The notes under the pieces were generated by a model. The model searched no databases. It was not told the DNA's origin and saw only the letters and a list, made by a program, of their open reading frames with translations. A program made the position numbers and the translations under genes. A stretch of DNA of 64,000 bases from Gari tellinella (taxonomy: Eukaryota; Mollusca; Bivalvia; Cardiida; Psammobiidae), in contig OV277862.1 in NCBI GenBank assembly GCA_922989275.2, positions 50,059,786 to 50,123,785 on the forward strand, read 5' to 3'. This document shows, piece by piece, positions 24,193 through 36,100 of this stretch. Each line of letters starts with the position of its first letter. The first letter of the stretch is position 1.

Positions 24193-27100
24193 GTAAGATT
24201 GTTGAAATAATAGCCATCCGTAAACCTATTTTGCTGTTTGTCTTCCTTTTTGGCCTGACCTTATGTCAATTTATTTACTGTTTTGTAAGATAAACCAATG
24301 ATGCGAATAAAATACTGATTCTGTAAATAACAAAACCAATGGTTTTGGCATGCTTTGCCCTTTTCCCCATGACTTGTTTGTTGTGGTTGCGCAAATCAGG
24401 CTTGAAGTAAACAGAAAGCTCCTTTCGGAGTTTCCTGCATTACGTTCTCTTTGCTTTAAGCATCCACTTGTCAGAAAATTGTTAAAGGGTGAACATATAT
24501 CTCTCTAGATAGATGCTCTTAAGGGTGTATCAAACTGATGAATTCAGGAATTTTTTAAAGTATATAAAAACATACAATGGTTTTGTATTGATGAACAGTT
24601 TAAGATGAAGGAAAAAAAGAAAAAGTGTACATTTTGGTGTCAACTTTAGTTTGGCTTTTTCTTATTTTGTCCTTTTCAAACAGGCCGCTCCACTAAAATC
24701 CATTTGAATCGGAAAAAAAACATGATAATTTGGTTTTGTATTATTTATTTCATGTCCATTGTAGAATTTCTTCATACAAAAACTAATTTAAGACAAAACA
24801 GGCACCAAATAAGCTCTAAATATCATCGATATGGTACTGTTTTGATAAATTTGGTAAAGGGAGATAACTCCCTTTTCTTCATTAACTCAAACTTTTCAAC
24901 ACTATGCTATCGATTTCTTTTCATATTTGAATTGCCTTTGTATAGATTTTCATCTGTAGTATAGCGGATAAGTGCCCAACAGTGGAACAATCGTGCATTT
25001 TATGACAAAAGCATGAAACTTGGTACACTTATTCTAGACACCATTAGAAACATTTTAAGGATTGGAGGCATTCTCTATCTGCCATATGTCACCCGTGGCG
25101 GCCATTTTCCAAATGGCTGCCATCAAGGCATTTCTGTGGATAGGTAAATAACAAAATCCAATTCGCTTAACTTCTTGTCAATTTTGCGGTGCTTCATCAT
25201 TTTATATCAATTAGTAATATTACTTTTATTATAAATATGCTATAAAGGAACGTATTTTGTAAAATATAGGTCATTTGAAGGTCAAAATAGACAAAAATCA
25301 ACAAATATCCCAATTATCACTGTGACCATTAACTGATATAACTTGTCACATAAGAACCATCACCGGAAATTCATAAGAAGTGTTGTTACAAAGTTGCAAG
25401 ATATCAATAATATATCTTTTAACCCTTTAGGTCTTTTACGAATTTAATAAGCTCTCCGGACGAATGTCCAGGAGAGGTTATGTTGTCAGCTGGTCGTTGT
25501 CATCGGCGTTCAAATTTCCGTTCTTATTGCCATGCCTGTTTGCAGTTTCAAGAAAGTGCTCACATTGTAACAAACTCTATGCCCTTTCACCTACTTATTT
25601 CATACTTGCACCACACATGCCTTGGGGCACGACCTTGCCGACCATGTGACAATTTGGACCCCTGTGACATTGACCTTGACCTTAGCCACTGAGTTTAAGT
25701 TTCGAAATTATGTTTAACTCTGGAAAAATACCTATAACTCCTATATCCCTTGAGGTATTGCTTTCATATTTGATAGGCATATATTGAAATGACCTTTCAA
25801 TGCACACAAAAAGGTTGACCCCTGTGATATGTAACCTCAAATTCTTTCACTAAAGAAAATAGTTTCACTTTATAGTTAAGAGTCTAAAAGGTGCAGTTTA
25901 AGAAATATATGCTGTATCCTAGTAGATGGTAGTTAAAAGCAATCTGAAAGTAAAGCAGTTGAGGAACATTCAGCATTACTTTCAGTCTGCTTTCAGCAGC
26001 CGTATGTCTTCAATACTGTAACAAGCTATGTAGCAATGGGTTGAATGACTCCTCTTTTATATTTGCAATTTCAAAAAGGGTTGTTATCTCCTATTTTATG
26101 TCGGATCAGAGCTACACGGGAGCCAAGGCTGCTGACTATTAGGCAAACCTTGGTGCACAACTCGAGAGACGTCACAACAGATAGGATGCGACAAAACTAT
26201 GTGATGTAGTTATCAACAACGTGTTTTAGACTATAATTGATACACAATAACGGTGTAGACAACAACACTCGTTGTAACGATAATTCAAGATCTATTTCAA
26301 TTATTCGTCATCCTATAGAAGTTGTGAAATAATCTGTGATAATTCTCAATCCAGGACACATTCCAGTTATTTCGTGTGACCAGCCCTTGTTCACGTACGC
26401 TTAAAACATCCAGTGGACATGGCCAAAAAGATTCATGGAAGATTTGGTAGTGACCATGTTAGAAAGTCTACATATCAAAATGACATTACATAAAGCGCTA
26501 GGTAATCTGTTGATTGACAGCGGTTGGACATCGGTACTCATACAAGCTGAAATAGCCACAACAGGAACCGCAAACTCTTTTTGAAAGCAGCGCGTGCCAA
26601 GAGAACGGCTCGTGCAAACCAGTCAGTTGACAACATGCACACTATATAAACGTATTCATGAATCGTATAACAAATACCAAGTATCCCAAGAAAACGCTGA
26701 AGCTGTGACAATTTAATGACTGGTGCAGTCGAAGATCACAAAAAAGCCTGTAGTTCCATTTCTTGTACTTTGTGTTGGAGACAGGGTTAATTGTGCTGAT
26801 CTAGAACAGAGCTTCCTTGTGTATGTTGAGGCACTGAAACATCTAGAATGGCTTTTCCATGCTCTTGGTCACCACAACTATGCTAGAGCAGTATCAATAC
26901 ATCTGCGGGACATGATGACACTTCCAGTCAAACATCCAGGTGTATTTTAACTCTTTGTTAGGGAAAGATTACAGTCAACAAGTCGATCATGCCATTCTCC
27001 AGGATAGCTTTGTTGGTCTTCCTCTTCGCCTGGTGCCTTAAGGGTTTCGATCTAGTGTCAGTCTATTTTGGGCTGTGGTCTGCACAGCGTATGGCCGATC

Positions 27101-30100
27101 CATCTCCATTTCTTCTGTAGGATGGAGTTTGTGACTGGTTGCTGTCCTGGCCTTGCCCATAGCTCCTGATTGGAGATCCTGTCTGGCCACCGTATCTGCA
27201 GAATCTAGCATGTGTTGATAAAGACTTGCAGGAGCTGATCCAGGCGTCTGGTCCTTCTCCAAGGCTCGGTACCATACAATAGGACAGTCTTCCCATTGCC
27301 ATTGAAAAGCCTCAGCTTTGTCTTGAGGTGGATACTATTATGTTTCTTCCACACTGGTCTCAAGGTCGCAAAAATGGCGGGCTTTCCCTATCCTGGCCTT
27401 GATATCTCCCTCTGTGCCTCCTGTCTTACTGACAATGCTGCTCAAATAAGTAAAAGTCTCCAATGCTTCAATTGCTTGTCCATCTATGTTGAGGATTGGA
27501 ATGTTGCCTGGGTTGATTTAGAGGCCTTTATTTTACTGACCGTGCCTTCTAGCCCAGTTGATCTCGCTACTTCTTGAAGTCTATTTGTTTTTTTTCCTGT
27601 ATATGGGTGCAGGTATGGGACAAGAGACCTATATCATCAGCATAGTCGAGGTCTTCCAGTCTGCTTGTCAGAGTCCATTGTATCCCTCTTGGTCTATCCA
27701 AAGTCTTCTTCATCACCCAGTCGATGACTATAGAGAAGATCATAGGAGAGAGCAAACACCTTTGTCTGACGCCGGTTCACGCTTCAAAGTGTTCGGAGAG
27801 GTCCGTGTCGTGGATGACCTGGCAGAGGTTGTTGTTGTACAGGCTCCGAATTATTTTGACTATCTTGCTGGGGAGGCCGTTGTGCCTCAGTATCTTCAAG
27901 ATCGTGATCCTGTCCACCGAGTCAAACGCTTTGTTGAAGTCCATGAAGCTGACATAAAGGGGACAGTTCGATTCAATGGATTGCTCGATGATAATTCGGA
28001 GCGCTACTATCTGGTCTGAGCATGATCTTCCTGCTCTGAAACCTGCCTGCTCTTCTCTGAGGAGTTTGTTGACATCAGCCTTAATTATCTCCAATATGAC
28101 CTTCGCTAGTACCTTGCTAGAGACAATTGACACCGAATCATTATTACCTTCTATACAGAAGGAAACGGATACAATGACATCACTTAATGCTGCAGATGGG
28201 ACCAAACAAGGTTGCCAAAATATCTTTCCTGGAAAATGGCCTGATTTACACAGAAGTAGTTGTGCTAGCAGTCAGTCTTGTTCACACGATCGGGTGTAAA
28301 GAGCTGTGTGTTTCCTTTTAAATGGGGCAATCTTTCCACTACTTGGACATTACGTCAATGGCACAGATGCTACATGTAGGAGGTGACAAGTGCACTTCCT
28401 GCTTTCCATGCTCTAACCAAATATGGCACTAACATCATGTTTGGGTGGTATAGGAAATCAAACAGCTTGGCCAGCCTGTATGTCATACCAGGTACGTTGC
28501 ATTGCTGTATGAACGCTCTGAAACAATGTTAACATGGCCAGAGGCAGAAGTAGATCTACTGAACATATACCACCAGCACAGGATGCTCCCAATCAACATC
28601 TCCTAAGTGTGGGATACCAGCCTGGCCATATATGGAATCAGAGCATGCTGAAAGCACCACCATTTAAAAATCCAGCATAATTAGGTTGATTATAAAATAA
28701 TGATTCCGCCGAGTTGGAAGTAATGTGGATAAATCTGTCACCTTCTGGTTCAGCATATCGTGCTGTTATCAGATATGCTGTAGAAGAATATGTAGATGTG
28801 CGAAAGAAAATGTTCTCTGTACATTACTCTGCAAGTGCGGTGGTTGTGAGAGCAAATGATGATACACTGTGCCACCAAATTGGTGTCTCGAGAATGAAGC
28901 CAATAAATCACCAAAAATACATCTGGCAGTATGAAAGTAATTAAGCTTGTGTTATACAGAGGGGAAGAAGTCATTCTTTCCCATTTAAATGAAGCTAAAC
29001 TTAAATACAATAGTGCAATGAAATGTAGAATATGTCAACTTCATTAAAATTTTGACAATTTATATATATTTGAGTTGCAAACAGTTTAGAGTCTGATTGG
29101 TCACCAGGTTACTCAGTGTCTGATCTGGATCCAAGCTGTTTGCAATAGAACTAATGTTTATGCTGAAACGTCTTAATTGGAAAAGAATAATGTGTTCTCT
29201 ACTGTACTTAAAAATTTGTAGTTTGATTCATTTTCTTATTTTTTTTTTGGGGGGGGGGGGTGTATTGAGGAATTAAATTACCTAAAATGACCCATATACC
29301 AATCCGAAATATTCTTATATTGTTTTTGTATGTATTTGCAGCTGCTTTAAGTTATTTGGCCCTGTTGAAATATGATTAAGCATGTATTTTTGAGACACAT
29401 TGCCTCTATACTGCATAACACTGTTCTAATTTGCGGCCATTTTTAAATGGCCGCCATGGTCGACACAGGACCGATCCAGAACGCCTCTAATCTTTAAAAT
29501 GTTTCTCATGATGTCTAGTACCAGTGTACCAAGTTTCATGCTTTTATCATGCTAGTGACAGTTCTATTATTATTAAAAAGTCTGATAAATCAGGTACTAT
29601 TGTTATAATGGATAAGTGTGACTACGTAGAGGAGATTGAACGTCAACTTAATGACTGTACCTATTATGAGAAATTAAATCATGACCCGTCTGAAGATGTT
29701 AAGATTAGGATACGAGATTGCATAGAGAAAATCAGTGAACAGAGTCCTATTATTTCTGATTTACTTGATATATTTCCATCTGTTATCAGAACTCCAAAAT
29801 TTTACATTTTACCAAAAACACACAAAGAATTTAATAAACGATTACCTCTGGGTTATCCCGGTCGTCCTATTGTTTCAGCATGTAATTCTAATACAGATAA
29901 CATATCTAAATATGTCGACTATGTTTTGAAACCTCTTATGCAGTCACTTCCATCGTATGTCAAAGACAGCTCAGATTTTATTCTTAAGCTCAAATCTGCT
30001 AAATTAGAACACGCAGATTCATATTTAGTGACTTTAGACGTGTCATCCTTATATACAAATATTCCACACCAGGATGGTATTGATGCATGTAAGTGTTTTC

Positions 30101-33100
30101 TTAATACTAGTGACATATGTGCTTCTCGTCAACTGCCTGTTGATAATATTCTCAGCTTAATCCGACTAGTTCTGGAGAATAATCACTTTCAGTTCAATGG
30201 GGAAAATTTTATGCAGAAAATGGGCACTGCTATGGGTAGTCCTATGGCTCCAGCGTATGCCTCATTATTTATGGGTAAACTGGAACAGGATTTTCTTAAT
30301 ACTAGAAATCTAAAACCTAGCATTTGGCTGAGATTTTTGGATGATATATTCATGGTATGGAATCACTCCTTAGAAAGCTTACAAATATTTATAGATGCTC
30401 TCAATTCATTTCATCCTTCGATTAAGTTTACATACAGCATCTCTAAAAATAAGGTAAATTTTCTTGATGTTTCAGTTACTAAATCGGAAGATCTAGATTT
30501 TGTTACAGATGTATATGTGAAATCAACAAATGTTCACCAGTATGTTGAATACTCTTCGTGCCATTCTAAATCATGCAAAAATGGTATTCCCTATAGTCAA
30601 GGTAAAAGATACAGAAGAATTATTTCTGATGACACTATTTTCCGTAAAAGCCTTTGTGAATTAAGAGAGATTTTTCTTGAAAGAAATTACCCTGCTAACA
30701 TAATTGATAAGGCACTTGAGAATGTTTCTTTATTAACTCAAAATGAGGCACTCAAAACTGTTGAAAAGGTCCGTGATAAGAGCGTTATTCCTTTTGTTAT
30801 AGAATATAATCCTTCTCTGCCTAACATAGGTCTAATACTCAACAAATACTGGGACTTATTAAAGCTCTCCAATAAGGATAGCGTTAAAGATGTTCATGCG
30901 TGTAAGCCTATTTTAGCTTTTAATCGGCCAAAAAATCTACGTGACTATCTAGTTCGTTCAACTTTTACTGATAGTACATGTACTAATCATCTCTCCCAAG
31001 CATGTGACAGACGAAGGTGTTCCCATTGTAAAAATATCATTAAAACCGACGCTTTTACAAGTAGTCGTACACAGGAGCGTTTCAAAATGCGATTTTCCAC
31101 ATGTTGTAAATCTAAGAACGTTATATATTTGATTGAATGTAAACGCTGCAACTTGCAATACATCGGTCAAACAAACCAACTAGTTTCTAAACGTATGAAT
31201 AGCCATATATTTGATATTAATAATTATGAGGATCGTGGATATGGTACACATGTGGCTTCGCATTTTAATTCAGCTTCGCATTCTATTAATCATTTCAGCC
31301 TTCTTCCTTTTGATATTGTTAATAATGAGATGGATCGCCTATGTAAGGAAACTTACTGGATTCACAAACTCAATACACTCTATCCAAATGGTATGAATGC
31401 GAAATTGCTATACGATATTAAGTAGATAGGTTACTACTGTTTGTTCCTATTTCTTCTTTTTATATATATAACTTATAGGAATAGTTTGTATCTTTACTGA
31501 TCTAGTAGTTTCTTAATTATCAGCTTGAACTTTCATTTACAGTATTAACTCTCTATTACTACCACTATATTACATGTACATGTACGTTATTTATTTGGTG
31601 TTTGGGGCATGTGGCTATTTTGGGCGGGAAGAAGGTAAAACAGAAAACTCCCTTAGAAGCTTTCTGTTTTGCTTTCATCTTGCTTTCGGCTATCGCCTAT
31701 CGCCCTGTTTATTAACCAGCTTTAGTTTGGTGGTGAAAATGGTGAGTTTTTACTTTGTATAAGCGTGACTTTGATGTTAGGATTGTTTATTAGTTGCATA
31801 TTTTTCTATCTACTTTATGATATTATCACTGTTTTTCCGTATACTATGTATATACAGTTAACCCTCTCTATCTAGCAGCCGCTAGTTTGTGTTGATTGTT
31901 TGGTGTTTGGGGCAGGTGACTGTTTTGAGAGGGGTGACATTTAATTAGCTTTCTGCTTTACTTTCGCCTTGCTTTGGGCAGTCGCCGGTATTGGCATAGA
32001 TATTTTGTGTATATCGGTGACTGTTGTAGAGAGGGTTTACTGTATATGACATTTTGACGTTAACGCGCCAAAACGTCTACAGTATTTGTTTACCGTTATG
32101 TCATTAAATTATATAAATATTCATTCCTTGAAAAAGCCTAACGGCGAAACGTTGGAAGATAATTTATAAACTTAAATTCGTGTTGGTGTTGTTTATTTTT
32201 CTTATGCTTTTATCATAAAATGCACGATACTCTCACATATATGCTGGACTACTGGTAGAATAATAGAGAAAAATAAATACAAGAAATATTTATTGTTTTA
32301 CTATTTCTCATATTTTTTTGTTTTAACAAGATATCAATACCCATAAAAACCACGTTGTTGATTCAGAGATTCATATTTTCCAAATCTGGTTACTGTTTGG
32401 TCTTGATTTAGTTTCTTTATGTCAAAATACTTCCACAGACATGAAATACATAATGAAAAACAAAATTACCATGTTTGTTTTTATTTAAAATATATTTTAC
32501 TGAAGCTTATACTTTAAATTTGACAAAATTTGACAAAAAGTCTGAATTTGACGCATATTTTAAAAATTGTCGTAGTGCAAAATAATGCACACAACATGTT
32601 TTGTCCCTGTTTTATTTTTCATTTATCATAAACAGCTCTTTCAAAATAAACATGAAAGAAAAAAGTTAAATACTTTGAAAAAAATCGCTTATGGGTTTGA
32701 TTAACCCTTAACCCTTTACCTGATATCCTATTTCTTGTATTGAATATAGGTAACTGCTTAAAGCAGGTTGAAAGTAAAGCAGAATGCGCCTTAAGGCGCA
32801 TACTGCTTTGCTTTCAGCCTGCTTTAAGCTATCATGTGCTAGAATATAGAAACTATTCTCTATAATATATATTCATGACTGATTAAATTGGAACTATTTT
32901 CTTCAGCGGAGGAATAAATCATATTCGCTAAAAGGCGCTTCTATGGGGGAAAGGGTTAAATGCGATTTTACTAGGGAGAGGGTTAAACAATATCACATTC
33001 AAGAGTTGTATTCAAATACTCACCAAAGCCTCTAAAAACTAGCATATTCTAATAAATTAGTGCTGAAACAATAAACTTCACCATAACACATTTTCTTTAC

Positions 33101-36100
33101 AGTCCAAATATTTGACAAATTTAGATTGATGACTAGCAGATCAATTTGTTTACAGGACATGTAGATGACAAAGTGACCGTGTCGAACAATGGAGAAGTTA
33201 GGTGGTCCACTGAAAGTTTCTTTAGACTTGTGTGTTACATGGACATAACATATTACCCCTTCGATACACAGGTAAACTATACAATACAACAACAATACTA
33301 CTATAAAACTATACAGTACTATTTGTAGTAAGGCCATACAATACTACTTGTTGACAGCGGCAACGCGATAAAAACAGGATGATTCACTATCTACATGAAC
33401 AAAGACATTTCAAGTTCATGATTTAAGTTTGCAAATAATTCTAGCCAATCTTTGATTACATTGGTTTGATTTTTGAATTACATGTATATTGCAAAATGAC
33501 GAGTTATGTAGATCATGGGATCATATAGGAACCCTTCTATGTGTGTCTGCACTATTTGCTTAGAGCGAGTTTACAGTTGTACACTACTGTTTGTAATGGA
33601 CGCATATACTCGTCACTAGGATTTAATGGACTTACACAAGGTTTTGTTTAATCAAGAATATTGCAACGATAAAGGCCCTTATATGATTGATTACCTATAA
33701 AGTATGCATTAACCTATTTTAACCTTTTATCCCCTTAAACTTCCAATGGATAATTCTAGTTTGCAACAAAGGTTGGTCCATTTTAGACTATTAAGGGTCG
33801 TATTTTGTGATAAATTGCCAAATGACAAAGAGTGAAGTCCCTGATCAGAGGAGGAGCCCTCTGATCAGGGACTTCACTGTTTGCATCGGACAAGTGTACT
33901 CTTCACATGCACATATTTGGTAAAGGACGCATATATGCGTCACCAAGGCTCAATGAGTTAAAGCTGCAACATTTCAATAAGGCTACAAACTATCATCAGT
34001 GTGGTAAACTCTTTCAAAGGTATCGCTGTATTTTCTCTTCAAATACTAGAACGTCTTACAGTGCTGTCAATCTCACATAAAGAGTACATTTGTAGTGTAT
34101 AAAAAGTAAATATTTCTGAAATTGTTCAGCTGTATATATGCGAACGAAATTGGACGTCAGTGTTACAAGTTACTGTATTATTAAATAGAGAAACATGTAT
34201 ACCTGAAACAGTTCAACAGTTTTCCCAATGAGTATTACTATTGCTGACAAAAATACATCCTTTTTTGTTTAACATATTGTAAATATACTCAGCAAAAATA
34301 GAAACTTTACATTGGATTCAAATGTGTATAATTCTGTCTACAAACACAATTTTGCAGAAATCTTAGTGTTTTTCAAAACTTTGGATCAATGTCTGTAAGT
34401 TTTTGACAATGGTGATGAAAACAATCCAAAAGCCACGTCGTGATTTGACGTCAAAATGCATAGGGGTCGATTTCAAAATTATCAGAGATGTGTACATGTA
34501 CGCAAGATGTGTTTTATTCATTTTACGGTTTCATTTTAAATGACTTTTTTGCATAAAGACAGTTCAGTAGCGCGAATGCTCACCGTCGCACCTCATGCAA
34601 GCAACACTCCGTCTCTGATGCACCGTCTAATGACGTCATCTGGAATGCCATGCCATTTTCGTAATCGAGCATTTCTGAGGTTGTTGGTCGTGTAAATCTG
34701 GTATTTGTTCCGCATCCGTCGCCATCTTTACCCTCTACATGCTCTATTGGTTTCAAATATGTTGATACCACAGGCCATGGCATGACGTTGACGTTATTCT
34801 GGGCTTTGTAATTGCAGTTAAGATCTGCGCTGAATGCGGTCTATGGGTACGGATAGGACCGTGGCATTGCTTCAGACGATTCCTGATTGTCTCGGCAGCG
34901 ATCCCAAACCGCCGAGCAGTAACCGTTGCTGGGATTGAACAGTTACGTCGATACGTTAACGTAAGAGTGCGGTCGTCTCTATGTGACGTCAACGATCTCA
35001 GACGATCCTGGACTTACCCCGTAACTCTATAACGAGTAGTTAGGATATGAATTTTCTATCATATGCCTCCAAAATGACGCCCAGCATCAGTTGCTAACGC
35101 ACCCGCCGTAAGCATGCCAAATGGCCTGAATTCTGTTATTTTCAGAAAGCTGTGACATCTCAGTTTTGAAACGCAGGTGTTTACAATTTTGTTTTTTCGG
35201 TGTTTGGCTCAAGCCTGCGTGTGTCTGTTGCATTAAATAAACTTGAAATAAACCTGACTCTGTCAACTCGCCGTCAGAGTTAAAAACCGGAAGTGGAAAG
35301 CGTGCTACGTCGTGCGCGATACAAATTAGCGAGTGTGTGGCTCGGTATGGTCTTTATCGATAACCCCATTATGAAATGTACGTATATTTTATGAAACGTC
35401 ATTAAACATCGCTCAAACCGGCTTTAAAGTATGTAAAGTTTCTATTTTTGTTAAGTATATTTCCTTCAGGAATGTCAGGTCAATATATATCTATCGGATG
35501 AAACATCAGATGATGTGTTGCTGTTACCTTTCGAAACCACAGAAAACCCACAACCTGATTTGGAACATGCTGAATGGGAGACACTGGACACTAGAGAAGA
35601 GACGTATATGGTGCAGAATACGCAGCTGCTGAAGTACCGATTTCTGTTCAGAAGGCGGCCGTCATTCATCATGTTCACTACAGTCGGACCACTGCTTATA
35701 CTGGCTTTCCTCAATTCATTTGTGTTTCTCGTTCCTATCTCGAGTGGAGAAAAAGGTTCCATTGCAATAACTGTGTTTCTGTCATTCAGCGTATACATGT
35801 CGTCGATTGCAACAGTTTTACCACCGAATTCTCTTCAGACACCAATACTACAGGTGTTTATGATGATATTGGAAGTGAACAGTGCGCTTACGATGTTATG
35901 CACTATCATTGAATTGCGAATGTTCAATGGAAACAATAGCTTGCAGGGTGTACGACTGTTGTCATGTAATCGAAATTCTGCAGATGGAGAGGACAAACAA
36001 ACAAATGATGCTGTGAGTGGTAAAGAAAGCTGCAGTTCAAAAATCAACAAACACAACGTGTTTGACTGTGTAGACATTAAGATGTGTTGTGTGTCCGTGT

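Larger units (their letters stand above)
29551..32203 (+). mobile_element. Penelope-like retroelement, 5'-truncated
   Basis: Bounded by the perfect 13-bp duplication. It has a long ORF to 31425 and a 3' UTR of about 775 bp containing two MITE-like hairpin blocks (about 31545-31750 and 31857-32045) and a hammerhead-like motif near the end (32126-32154). It inserted into the right arm of long-TIR element 1, so it is younger than that element. Confidence 0.85.
24600..32610. mobile_element. Long-TIR DNA element 1 (in gene C intron 1)
   Basis: Sequence at about 24640-25150 reappears inverted at about 29430-29550 plus 32204-32600. Matches include GCATGAAACTTGGTACACT, GAAACATTTTAA, a GGCGGCCATTTTCCAAATGG block and AACATGATAATTTGGTTTTG against AACATGGTAATTTTGTTTTT. 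The right arm is split by the Penelope element (29551-32203). Between the arms lie fragments of the same DQAHEQ-type gene found in element 2 (52647-57955), interrupted by an RTE-type LINE. The outer limits are uncertain by tens of bases and no clear target duplication was found. 25420-25850 is a further dispersed repeat (TGACATTGACCTTGACCTTA). Confidence 0.6.

Noticed and set aside
27558..28299. Plus-strand ORFs of 153 and 107 codons
   Set aside because: They are shadows of the minus-strand RTE-type reverse transcriptase, which shows clear RT motifs.
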